A stretch of 64,000 nucleotides of DNA from Theristus sp. LFF4_11. Lineage: Eukaryota > Nematoda > Chromadorea > Monhysterida > Xyalidae. The notes beneath the pieces were generated by a model. It saw only the letters and a program-made list of their open reading frames with translations, was not told the DNA's origin and ran no database searches. Location of the stretch: positions 1 through 64,000 of the forward strand of contig JASANC010000443.1 in the NCBI GenBank assembly GCA_030248135.1. The letters run 5' to 3'. Of the stretch, positions 25,189 through 36,392 are shown in pieces (the stretch's first letter is position 1; the number at the start of each line of letters is the position of its first letter). A program made the position numbers and the translations under genes.

Positions 25189-26130
25189 CTGCAAACGTTT
25201 TTTTGTCAAAAAATGATCAGTTCAAGAACTCACATTTGTGTGTGTGATCTGAAATGCCCAATGCTGCAACCTTGCATCGCAAAAACATGAGCCGAACAAC
25301 AGCCAAACCTCTCTTGCATGTTCGCTTCCATTTATCGCCAGATTCACGTCCTTCTTTGGCATTTTCAACTCCGATAAACCAATTGTTTTGTTTCAGACAA
25401 TGTTGTTTTTCAGTTCACTGCTGCTGCGACCGCGATGCCGAACAGCTTTATCTCGTCTCGTCAGAAGACAGAAGAGCAAATTGATCTGGAGTGATGATGG
25501 GATTTTGTTTTGTTTTTTTCTGAAAGCTCTCTCTGTGAATAGTGTGTGTGAAAAGTGAAATGAATATGAATGAAATGAGTAATTCTGCTGAAAGAAAAAT
25601 AATCGATAAGTGAAAGAAAAATAAAAATGTTCTGAACAAATGTAGGGCTCCGTAACAAAAATACCTCACGTCACTTTTTTTCACAACCACTCGCCGCATT
25701 CATTCACCGTTTGATCTTGCCTCCTCCTCGACCCACTACCACCGGGCACCATTCATTCATTCATTCATGGTTTAAATCGTGTGTTTGATTTTGTTTTTTG
25801 TTGAACGATGTTTTTCCAATCGTATTGCTATTGATTATGTGTTTTGTCCGAGTTCTTTGTCTTTGCGTAAAAACTTGGGTTGTCATTTGCCATCAATCCA
25901 TTCACACCGATCACATTTGCTTTCACTAATTTCATGAATCCTGTAATTCTTCAATTTCGTGGCGTGGTGGCATTGGCCTAACGGTTTCGAATAAAATTAA
26001 ATCGCATTTATCTTGTTTGGTGTTAGGTGTTTTAATGGAACGTTTTGTTCGTGAGAATGGTCAACAAGTAAAATTTGATTGTTAACCAATGTTTTTCAAC
26101 CATTTTCATGATTGTTTGCTATTTTTCAGA
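25189..26130. other. Intergenic/5' region of PSME3
   Basis: Should contain the PSME3 first exon and promoter. Minus-strand ATGs near 25,699 and 25,755, with downstream GT donors, give the wrong phase for the exon at 25,188. A 15-nt segment at 25,230-25,244 with good acceptor and donor (GTGAGT) is a possible phase-neutral microexon. An ATTC tetranucleotide run lies at about 25,752. No other gene was seen. Confidence 0.4.
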
Positions 26131-26283
26131 TCCGATCGATCTCAAAATCAAACCAGACCAGAGGCCCACACAGGCCATGCTGACGGCCCGTCAGTCCAAG
26201 TCGAAGTCACAAAAATTGGCGCCTTCGATGTTCTGAAGGAAGATGTTCTCAAAAAATTTGGATTAGAAGGACCAATTTCATGA
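26131..26283 (+). CDS. Possible terminal exon of a small unidentified gene
   Basis: A strong acceptor (CTATTTTTCAG) precedes a frame open for about 50 codons to TGA at 26,281. It ends with the protein-like segment VTKIGAFDVLKEDVLKKFG followed by LEGPIS. The upstream exon was not found: an ATG at 26,037 (MERFVRENG) with a nearby donor joins in a different frame. The stop lies only about 80 bp before the ceramide synthase start at 26,365. If real, this would be a tightly spaced upstream gene or a 5' part of the same transcription unit. Confidence 0.3.
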   Translation, partial: SDRSQNQTRPEAHTGHADGPSVQVEVTKIGAFDVLKEDVLKKFGLEGPIS

Positions 26284-26364
26284 ATTTATCTGACATTCGT
26301 TTCCAATAGTTCTGTTTCTTCGTTGCTGTCGATTTTTGTCTCTATTCTCCTCCTGCCGTCCAAA

Positions 26365-29300
26365 ATGTCCGCCATCATTCAATACGCTCAAACCGCGAAA
26401 GCCTGGTTTTGGAGCGATGCATTCTGGCTGCCGCCGGGCGTTTCGTGGCCGGACATTTCGCCAGATAAACCAGAACAATATCCGGACTTTAACGACATGT
26501 ATCAGCCGATTTTCTACGCATTCCTGACTATTTTCATTCGAATTGCGTTTGAATGGTTGGTGTTTGTTGGTTGTTAGACAAACATGATTGGGTAATTTTG
26601 GGTAAAAAAAATTTAAATTATGATTGGGTAATTGATAATAATATTATTGTGTAAAGTGAACTTTGGTGAATAAAGTGTCATCATAAAATGTTCTGGTTAC
26701 CGACTGTCGGTTGACGAACTGCCAAAATGCTTGCTTGATTGGTTGGTTGGTACATCGTGCAGTGATTGGAACGACTGGGTGCATTTTTTATAATGAACAA
26801 AGTTCAGTGCAAATGATATTTTTCAGCCGACCAAAAAACCGTTTTAGGGTAATCGCGCGTCCGCTCGGCCGGTGTCTGGGTCTGCCCGACCCCGGCAGTG
26901 AGCTGCCGAACATTTTCAAGCGAATCTCGCGTAAAGTGCGGGCGTTTTTTGCGACCAACGATCCGAAACGGCTGGCGATGGCGAACGGTCCGGTTTTCGC
27001 GCCACGTCGACGGACAATGTCGACGCAGTCGGCCGTGTTTAGACCGATCGTCATTCCAAAGTCGAAGTTGGACAAATTCTGCGAATGCGCGTGAGTTCCG
27101 ACAACGCACAAGAAGCTCTAACATGAAATGACGAACCGCTGATCGGCTGCCCACATGCTTGATCAATTTATGCAGCCAATTAGCTGTTCGTGGCACAAAA
27201 GAGTTCGTCGCACAAGGACATCGTCGTCGTAGTGCATGTCGCATCTCGCACGTTGTTGCATACGACAGTGAGCAACTCGGCGTATTCTTGATTGTTGTTG
27301 CTCTTGTTCAAATGAGAATCTGATAAAAATACACTCTGACTGTTTTATTTCAGATGGCGATTTGCATTCTACACGTTTGCATTTTGTTACGGCATCTGGG
27401 CGCTATGGGACGTAAGTTTTTTTATTATGGCCTATTTTTTCAAACGTGTCCCACTGAAATGACGTCATGTGCCACAAAACATGCGCTTGTCGTTCACAGC
27501 AAACCAGACTATCCGTTTAGCCGATTTCTTCCCGTAAACAAATGGTGAATGTCGAATCAGTCACACCAAACTGAAATTTTAGTGCCTGTACTTTGACAAA
27601 CGGGCGTTTTTAAATAAAATGACGTCACGTTAGTCCGGACACGTTTGAATAAATCCACAATACTTGGAAATGTCATGTGGAAGCGTGACCCAGTGATCGC
27701 AAAATACAGCATAATTCGATCGGTATCGTTTTCATAATTGTGAAGGTATCGGACAGAAATAACGTCAGTGCTCTGCGGTCTGTTTCTTTTTATGCAATTA
27801 GCTGATTGGTTGGTTGGTGGCCACACGTGATGCATTCTGTGCAGGCATTGCTGTGTTGTGGAGGCGGAGTCTGTTTTGCACAGAGAATGCATTAATATGC
27901 GTGCAATGTGCATCACGTGGTCACCTACTCACCAACCAATCAGCTAATTGCCTCTGATATAGAAATAGACTGCAAAAACATGCGCTTGTTGTGGATCACA
28001 GGAACCCGAACTTTCAGTTTAGTGGATCGCTTCGCGTGAAAAGGGACATGAAAGGAAAAAGAACTTGTGTTTTTGGTGCAAATGACGTCATTTCGGTTCG
28101 ACATGAATAATTCGAATACAAATGAAATCTGAAACGACAGAAACCATGGCTGACGGACCAAGCGCACATGTTTATCGGCTATCCGTTTCACCCGGTAGCA
28201 CCCGAGATCAAGTGGTACTACAAACTGGAGTCGTCGTTCTACTGGTCGCTGATGATCTCGCAGTTCACGGACGTTCACCGCAAGGTTGCTGTGTTTTTTA
28301 CAATTTTGTGTTCTTGTTGTTGTTCATTGCCGCCCGCGCACCAATTTTTCGTCAGCCAAAGCTGCGTCATTTTTCGATCTCCTTCAAAGCGCAAAATCTC
28401 GCTCGGGCGTACATTGCGCAGCCATGTTTTTTTGTCAGACTCACTGGTGCGGGCTGGGAGAGTTCGAAAGAATATTTTGAACTAACTGAATGTCTATTGT
28501 TTAGGATTTCGAAATGATGTTCATCCACCACGTCGCCACGTTGTCTTTAATGTGGTTCTCATGGGCAACGAATTTCCTGCGCGTCGGCTCGCTCATTATG
28601 CTCATACACGACGCCGCTGATGTTTCATTGGAGGTGTTTCTTTCGCTTTATTTTTATTCCCTCACTGATGACGATGACGCCAGGCCACTTCTTCTCTGCA
28701 TCTGATGTTGTCCAGGTCTAAATGTAGGGAGCCTTCATACAATTTGGTTGACTGGGAACTCCGGCTTTTGTTTCATCAAATTTTTCTTGATGAAACGCAG
28801 CACCAAGCAGACCGTTTCAGCTGGCGAAAATGTTCAAGTACCTCGGTCACAAGCAACTGTGCGACGGCTGCTTCGGGGTGTTCGCAGTGACGTGGTTCGT
28901 GACGCGATGCGCCATCCTGCCATACACGTGCGTGCCGGTTTGGTTGCGTTTGGCGTTGAATGTCCTGGCTGCCATTGATTTTATCATTTATACTCTCTCT
29001 GACTCCACCAACCACCATAACCGAACGATGGTGTATGTGCTGCGTTCGCTGTCATGCACATTCCAATGGGTTACATGCTGTTCATACAGTTTTATCGGAG
29101 TTTCCTGCTTATTGCGAAATAAACTGGAAGGATGATTGCAGTGCATATTTCCGCAGATCTCCGCACGGCGTTCTGTTCTGTTCTGTCTTTTTCGGGACGT
29201 CCAAGTGCCAGGCAAGCGCGCAACAAGGAATCTGATATCTGAGTGCGATATAAAACGCATGCGCAATCGCCTGGAGTACCACCACAGCATCCACCACATT

Positions 29301-29902
29301 CGCAACCCAAACAAAATTTCATTCCGTTGCGTTTTCAGCGTGCTCTACGCAACGTTGGTCGAGGCGCCAGCGTTGATCGTGTGGTATCCGGTGTATTTTC
29401 TGTTCAACACGTTGCTGATGGTGTTGCAAGTGTTGCATGCCATTTGGTCGTTCATGATTGGACGTGTCGTCTACATCACCATACGATATGGAGAGGTCGC
29501 TGCTCGCTGCCTTGTTGTCTCTTGTTGTGCTTGCCAATCAGCGTTTTCAAGCAACTGAATACCCTCACGCCATCAAATTGTTTAGTTGAAATCTTGAGCG
29601 TGGACACTGAACACGGTGATTGGTTTGTTTGTTCAGCTGTCCCTATGATGCAGTGATGAATGACACCGTCAAACTGTGAACCATGTGCAATTTGTGTATT
29701 TGGCATGCTGATTGCAAATTAACTGCATCAAGCTAGTTGCACCAGTCAGTGAGCTCATATCAAAAGCAGCCAATCAGCTGATTGTCCTCCTTACTGTGGA
29801 TTTGAATTTTGAAAACAAAAGTTTTGCACGTTGCAGGACGTCGACGACATTCGCAGCGACGACGAAGACGAGGAAGAGGAACTGGACATTCATGAGGACT
29901 GA
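26365..29902 (+). CDS. Ceramide synthase, TLC/Lag1 family, paralogue 1 (8 exons, 364 aa)
   Basis: Exons: 26,365-26,555; 26,848-27,090; 27,354-27,411; 28,141-28,284; 28,505-28,633; 28,821-28,927; 29,339-29,495; 29,837-29,902 (1,095 nt). Ceramide synthases N-acylate sphingoid bases with fatty acyl-CoA in the ER membrane. The N-terminus has the family signature WFWSDAFWLPPGVSW, and the first membrane segment is near residue 50-63. The Lag1 motif is intact: catalytic-type His-His at about residues 220-221 (FIHHVATLSLMWFSW), then TNFLRVGS and LIHDAAD. Further TLC helices follow, including LLMVLQVLHAIWSFMIGR, with a family-typical acidic tail DDIRSDDEDEEEE. Where vertebrate CerS2-6 have a Hox-like domain, there is a divergent basic linker of about 65 residues ending KSKLDKFCECAWRF; only the end of the Hox-like region looks conserved. 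Introns carry two inverted-repeat elements. The paralogue lies at 33,708. Confidence 0.93.
27431..27661. mobile_element. Short inverted-repeat element A, copy 1 (CerS paralogue 1, intron 3)
   Basis: About 230 bp, nearly identical along its length to 34,613-34,842. Its ends form an imperfect terminal inverted repeat of about 30 bp containing TTCAAACGTGTCC and a CRE-type palindrome TGACGTCA (27,460 and 27,620). There is no coding capacity, so it is a MITE-like non-autonomous element. Confidence 0.7.
27775..27974. mobile_element. Inverted-repeat (MITE-like) element B, copy 1
   Basis: The arms GC(A/G)GTCT(A/G)TTTCT...GCAATTAGCTGATTGGTTGG and their complement at the right end pair over about 60 bp each side. 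The interior shares CACGTGATGCAT and a GGCGGAGT..TTTGCACAG segment, in opposite orientation, with 61,556-61,722. The two are therefore members of one family. It lies in intron 3 of CerS paralogue 1. Confidence 0.65.
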
Positions 29903-32900
29903 GGAGACGACAATGTGATCAAATGGGATGAGTTTTCTTTTTGTTGCATTGTTTCATTTGCACGTTGACGCGGCGCACTAGTCATTGGAATTGGGCATAC
30001 TTGCTGTCATACTTTGACTTTCTCTCCCGCTTTTTCTTGATATACCTTGACAAGGACGATCATTCCGCAGGACTATCGTGTTTGACGCAGACATTGTGTA
30101 GTGTTTTTTGCGTTTCTTATGCTACGCTGCTAGCTAGCTACTATTGCTATTTCAATTTCTTGTTGATTTGTTTGTTTTTTTAGCCACCCACCCAGTGGAT
30201 TCTATGAATCCACAGGATTGCAATTGCAAAAAGTCAGTTATCGCAAAATCAATCAAAAATCTGTCGTTTTGAGCTCGGATTGCTGCTTTTTGGTTGTCTC
30301 GGTTGTGTGGTTTTGGTTTTTTCGAGTGCCAAGTTTTGAAACCTGTCTAGTGCTGGTCCTGGTCTGGAACCCAATGCAGTCTGTTGTAACACTAAAATGC
30401 TGCATCGTGATAAACAAATGTGCACGCACAGGCGACAACACGCGCGCCGCTGGGTGTGCGTGTGCTTGTGTGTGCAACATTGCTGTGTTAGTAACAGAGT
30501 GCACCGTTTTCAGAGTAGCACTTTATCTTGTTTGCAACGTTTGTGACGGAACTTGAACAAAACTTGAGTATCGGAAACCCGAAGAAAAAGTTTTTTAATA
30601 TTTATGGGTCGTCAAACTTGTGGAAATTTTTGAGATTTTGACTCCAGAATCTCGTGTGACCTTATTTTGTATTGTTGAATAACGTTTTTGAGACTGATTT
30701 TCGCAGTTTTTCATGCGGGATGTTTTGGTATTTTGCTTTTGCAAGTTTGTGTTTTGTTGTTTTATCTGTTTTTTTAAACGTGTATATATACGACCACAGG
30801 CATGTGCGTTCGATTTCAATGTACCCGCAGCGCTCAATTCAGAAATTCATTTTGCAGACAAAAGACATTGTTTCTGAATTTTATTTGACTTATTTGTCAA
30901 AGATTGCTTCAATAGTTTTGAGGATTGATGACTGATGTGACGGTAATTGATGGCTGATAAGTGACACGTGTTTTTCTGTCATATTTTTCTCCTGTTCCCT
31001 TATTTTGTTGCCAGTTATTTGGTTGTTCGTTCGGGTGCCTTAAAAACATTCGCTTGCAAAGCTTTGGTCAAAACGCAATTGTTATTTGTGTACTGAATTG
31101 TTGAGAATTGCGCTCCAAAAACTGTTTGTTGTTACACAAAAAAATGAAATCTGTGAGCAAATTTTTATAATTGTATATCCACCAAATTATTGCCTCCTGT
31201 TGATTCAATTCACAGTATCTTTGGTTGATGGGTTGTCATAATTCTGCGTGTGTTATGTCAAAATATCTTTCAGTTTGATTTTACGTTTTTTATCGTTTTT
31301 TTGCATGGTTTGCCGTAAGCAATGAAAGTATGATCGAGCATTGTTATACAAGCACGATAAGAACACAATTTTTGATGCTATATTTATTCAGCACACGATA
31401 AAGCTTTAGTCAATTGTCAGGCCATGTGTGTGTGAGAATTTAAAAGCGATAGTGATTAGATTTTGTACAGTTGTTGAGAAGATTGTGGGTGCTGGGAAAT
31501 TCTGATGACTCTTGAGTGGGGTGCACCTATCGTTGATTGCTTGGCTGGACCGCTCTAACATGATGCAGATGCAGCCAATCAGCGCACTGTCACAGAAAAC
31601 TCATCAATGGAATAAGTGGACATGAACGCCCACTCATCAACAGCACATCAATGTTGACAAAACTGTTCATGAAACAAACGGCATTTAGTCAGATTGGCGA
31701 AGGAAAGGCAGCTCATGATATTTTTGCGCTTATTCTTTCTTGGAAAAGAAATCGGAAAGCTTCAAAATAACTTTGCCTGAAACGTACGGTTTTAATGGGT
31801 TGTCTTACGATAAACACATTTAATGACACTTTTACCGCTGAATAGTAGCATCTCGTCATGCTCCATAGCAGCTATTTTATGAGGCGTGGGCACGACGATG
31901 GAGTAGCAAAGGGAGGCGCTTCGTTGAAAATGAGGAACTGACATCAGGAACGGAGACAATTTCCGCGCCAGAGATTGTTTTTCGTATTCCACTCCTGTCC
32001 GCAGGGTTTCTGGCCAGTTGCTACTGCGCACGTGGCGCAGATCGATGGCTTGCTTAAGCTCAAGTTAAAACATTTTTTCAGACCATCAGGCTTGGCTTGT
32101 CCGCGCATGGCCGCGTCTGTTACACAAAATAATAGCTGCAACTTTTTCAATGTTGCCATTTCACGGAGTTCTTGCTTGCATGCGTGTTCGCTGGTGTGTG
32201 TGCTTCAAGTGTTGTTTCGCTAGTTTCACGAGCATATTTTATCTAGTCTTTTTTTTCATCGCTTGTAACACTCGTTCTCGCGTCTCCTTTCATGCTCGTT
32301 TTTTTGTCCTGCGTGAATTGTTCTACATTTCTATTATTTCTGTCAGGGCCAATCGCTGGTTGCTTTTTATTCGTTTGCGTTCTTGTTTTTTTCTTTGTTT
32401 CTTGTTGCTTCCGGTTGTTTCTTCTTCTCTTATTGCGGTTTCTTATGATTCTTCTGCTTGGTATTTTTCCAATTTCTTCTTGTTCCCGTTCAGTTTCCGT
32501 TCAACTTTCTGAAGCCGATAGCCAATAACTAAGCACTGCTGTATAATCAGCCTTCACGCAGTTCCAAGGAGCACAACAGAGAGACCTCCGGTGCGATGTT
32601 TGCTACGGTTCATTTGTTTTCAGTGCTGCACATTGTTATAAATTTTAGTTTTTAGTTCGTCACTATTGGATTTCTGTGAGCGTCGGTTCAGTCATGCATA
32701 ACTGAATAATTCATTAGTTTCGTTCTGTGCAGACTGCATACCTCGCTTTAACCGATGATTTTTGCAGTCTAATAACCGTCAACTTCGTTTTTTAGCATTG
32801 CTGGAAAAATATTGGTAAATTGATTGTTTCTGCAGTGTGTCTATTCCATATTGCGTACTTCAATTGTACTTCTTACAGCCAAACACTCTTTAGGTATGTC

Positions 32901-33707
32901 CAATTACACTAAAACATTATTGCGGAACTCGCGAGAAATTGCATTCAGTATAGCTGGTGCTGATTAGCATTAGCCGAGCGGTAAGAGCACCGAACGTGTA
33001 AAACGGCACTAATTAGTGACACGGTACGTCAAGGAAGGCTGTGAATGGCACTTTGTTTGTTCAGTTGCACCGAATTAGTTTGTGTTTCACTCTGAGGTTT
33101 GTTTGTGATGCTGCGATTCGGGTACAAAATGAGCGCACATTTGTTGAGTCAGACGGGCCATTTGCTTTGCTTTGCAGTCAAACATTCAGACCGCCGCACA
33201 GTGCACAAGCAAACTACCATGGTAACGCTACACCACGATTCTTCAAGCATATATGCCAGTCGGCAAACATTATTTATACACTATCATGTTTATGAAAGCA
33301 TTGTAACAATATATTATTGGTTCCATTCATGAGTAACAATGCATGCAACTGAATGGAACCGTTTTTGTTTGTGTCATACTGTATACAATTGTTTACGCAC
33401 TACGAAGCAGTAACGGATTGTGGAAGATGCAGTAGTGGGCGGTAGATATTGGTAATCTCAATTCAAGTTTGGAAGATTTGAATTTGGTTTCCGTTGCGCC
33501 AAAGGTGGGAGGTCCGTTGAAAATAAAGTTGACGGTCACTGAAAAAAATCAATGTTTGCCGATACGTTTATCAATATTGATTTTTTGGTTAACCAGTCAA
33601 CGTGAACAGGTTTAAAGTGAACCAGTCACTGTTTGAAATGTTTCTCCCGATAACGAAATCACTGTTTTTTGACAGAAATTGCACGATTACGAAAAAATAA
33701 TCCGATA
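29903..33707. other. Intergenic region between the ceramide synthase paralogues
   Basis: 3.8 kb of AT-rich sequence. Open frames are short and low in complexity (Phe/Leu/Cys-rich plus-strand frames at 32,150-32,528). A tRNA-like A-box fragment lies at 32,971. A TTTTTTGACAG acceptor at 33,664-33,674 just before the second synthase suggests a 5' UTR splice or trans-splice site. Nothing else was seen. Confidence 0.5.
32971..33000 (+). other. tRNA-like 5' fragment (not a functional tRNA)
   Basis: TAGCCGAGCGG matches the tRNA A-box, and the following GTAAGAGCACCG is D-arm-like. No proper B-box, T-arm or acceptor stem follows. It could be a tRNA pseudogene or a SINE head. Confidence 0.3.
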
Positions 33708-36392
33708 ATGATGGACGTCACTCAATTCGTGCCACTAATGTGGTCCTACGCGTACGAGTTGCTGTGGAGCCCGTCATTTTGGCTGCCTCCGAACGCCACC
33801 TGGCGGACATTCCTTGTCAGCAACAACGCCACTGGCGTCCAGTACCGTGACCTCGACGATCTGTGGTTGCCTCCGAAATACGCGCTCGGGCTCATTGTTC
33901 TGCGCATCATTCTTGAATGGTCGCGGTTGTTTTGTTTTGTTTTGTTTGTTTTCTTGGATCGTTTTGTTACGTCTCATCGTTACAGATTCCCAATGTTTTA
34001 AAAGTGTGCTTCCCCTGTTTTGATAAAGTTTCCTGGTTAATTCAGGCGTCTGATTCGTCCGTTCGGCCGTTCGCTCGGCATCCGTGACAACCCAGCAACA
34101 GCCAGTGCACATCTGAAATCGAGACTCGACAAATTCGCCGAATCGACGTTTGTATTTTCACGTCGCAAAAGTTTCTTTCCTGTTTGTTTCTCTGAATATC
34201 ATCTGTTCACATTTTTTTCAGGTGGCGCTTCGGCTTCTACTTCAGCATCTTTTTGTACGGCTGTTTTGCGATGCTTGATGTGAGTCTTCTTGTTGTGAAT
34301 TTCTCAATTTTCGCGCCAATTTTCAACTTTTCTTTGACAACTATTTTAGCGTTCGTGGCTGTGGGACAGCGACGATTGCTGGCGAGGCTACCCGCACCAT
34401 GAAATGGACGCCCGCATTCGGTGGTATTACCTGTTGGAGCAGAGCTTTTACTGGTCACTTATGTATTCACAATTTTTCGACGTTCACAGAAAGGTTGGTT
34501 TTTTTCTCATTAATCTGGCACTGCCACTGATAAAACACGTGCTAAACTTGTGTTTGTTCGTGACTGCTAAACGGCTTCATGGACTGCTAAACTCATATGC
34601 GCCTTAAGTAAGACCTATTTTTTCAAACGTGTCCCACTGACATGACGTCATGTGTCGCCAAACATGCGCTTGCCGTTCACAGAAAACCAGACTTTCCGTT
34701 TAGCCGATTTCTTCCCGTAAACAAATGGTGAATGTCGAATCAGTCACGCCAAACTAACATTTTAGTGCCTGTACTTTGACAAACGGGCGTTTTTAAAGCA
34801 AATGACGTATTTTAGTCCGGACACGTTTGAATAAATCCACAATAGCTATTTTAGTAGCAGATTTTGTTGTCAGATGTTCTCAGTGACACTGGCCAACTCA
34901 ACGTTTCCACAATGGAACATAAGTTACGGCACGAACAACAACCACAGATACAGTATTTTCTTTGCAGGACTTTGCGATGAACCTGGCTCACCACGTTGCT
35001 GCGATTGCGTTGATGTGCCTTTCATGGACCACGAACTTTGTTCGTATTGGTACGGTCGTGATGCTGCTGCATGATGCGAGCGATTTCTGGCTGGAGGTTC
35101 TTTTGGATTGATTTGTTGGCAAACTTTTCAATCTGAAAATTGCACTGTAAAAAACTTTTTTTTAATTTTTAATTTGTTCAATTGTTCAATAAGTTATCGA
35201 GATTTACGTTTAATTATCAATAAATTTTAACGTCAGTTTTTGCTTGTGGGCTGCGGAGTGCGGACTCACAAGCCTGGGGTCGCCGCGGTTCGATTTTCAT
35301 ATGTTGTCAACGAATGGGTTGTAAACTCGAAAATAATCTCTGAAATCAGGTTGGGAAGATGGCAAAATACAGCGACCGAGAGGCGTTATGCAACGGTATT
35401 TTCGTTGTGTTCGTTATCGTCTGGTTCACCACCCGATGTGGCCTGTATCCATTTGTGTACGTTTATATCGTTGGACAATTTAAAAAAATGCAAAAAATTC
35501 AATCTAAAATAAGCTGCATAATTTACCAGGCTGGTTGATCTCAATACCATTTTTCGCTGATGACCGTTGCTATTTGCTACTCAATTGTTTAGCTAAATTT
35601 CTATTTTTGTCTTATACTGACTTATTGACTTTGACTATCTGCTGCTACTTTCTTTCTTTCTTTCTATTCACTACTCTTCTCAGAAGTCTTTCCACCACTC
35701 CAAAGTGTCACAGAAGACTAGCTCATGTTGCAGCATTCTGCGGCCTTGTCTGGTCACAGCCACCGAGTACATTGAAATGTTCAACGTGTACTACGCGTTT
35801 GCCGGTCTCCTCTGTCTTCTACAGCTGTTACATTGGGCCTGGTCGATCATGATAATCAGGGTCGTTTGGCGGGTTCTGTCCGGCAAGGTCAGTCCGCCTG
35901 TTAGACTCAATTCAAAGCAATTCATTCGACAGAAGCAATGAGAAGAACCGAAACCACTAAAACGGCTACTAAAATGTGTCCACTGTTTTAGTAACCGTTT
36001 TAGTAGCCCCGTTTTCAGGTGATTGTGTTTGATTGACCAATCAGTGCTTTTACCCTGAAAACAAATGGTTTACTCGTGAGTGTACGCAGAGTGAATGTTT
36101 GCTCTGATCTGAATAAACTGAAAGATGCACTTTGTTTTTGAGCACAATTCAAGTGCATGTCTTGATTTGTAAAGGTGATCTCGAAATGCAAACAACCATA
36201 AAGCAAATTGCTTGATTTGTAAAGGTGATCGACGACTGCCGCAGTGAAGACGAGTGGTCGGACGGTGAAACTGAGCAGGAGACGCAAAAAACGATGCGCA
36301 ACCGAGTGAAACTGTTGAACCATAAAACTGACGTCAACGGATCGTGTCATGAACCGGCGAATTGTGTCGGTTCTCGCGTTAAAATTGATTAA
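33708..36392 (+). CDS. Ceramide synthase, TLC/Lag1 family, paralogue 2 (8 exons, 357 aa)
   Basis: Exons: 33,708-33,919; 34,046-34,147; 34,222-34,279; 34,350-34,493; 34,968-35,096; 35,350-35,456; 35,734-35,887; 36,225-36,392 (1,074 nt). Intron positions and phases match paralogue 1 exactly; exons 3-6 are the same lengths (58, 144, 129, 107 nt). That shows descent from one gene by tandem duplication. Family features: SPSFWLPPNATW at the N-terminus; Lag1 motif with His-His at about residues 180-181 (LAHHVAAIALMCLSW), TNFVRIGT and LLHDASD; later TLC helices; and an acidic tail DDCRSEDEWSDGE. The Hox-like/linker region is cut to about 34 residues ending LKSRLDKFAESTWRF, much shorter than in paralogue 1. 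The catalytic residues are kept, so it should be active; acyl-chain preference cannot be read. Two adjacent ATGs at 33,708 and 33,711 are possible starts. Divergence is high, so the duplication is old. Confidence 0.92.
34613..34842. mobile_element. Short inverted-repeat element A, copy 2 (CerS paralogue 2, intron 4)
   Basis: Nearly full-length match to 27,431-27,661, but inserted in a different intron from copy 1. The insertion is therefore independent and was not inherited through the gene duplication. Carries TGACGTCA at 34,643; the right-arm copy is mutated to TGACGTAT. Confidence 0.7.
36161..36230 (+). repeat. Duplicated splice-acceptor segment in CerS paralogue 2, last intron
   Basis: CTTGATTTGTAAAGGTGATC occurs perfectly at 36,161-36,180 and 36,211-36,230. 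The second copy contains the acceptor of the final exon (AAAG before GTGATC). Use of the first copy would read GTG ATC then reach a stop within about nine codons, removing the acidic tail. Confidence 0.8.

Noticed and set aside
25965..25995. tRNA-like word GGCATTGGCCTAACGG
   Set aside because: Only an A-box-like stretch; no B-box or acceptor stem follows.
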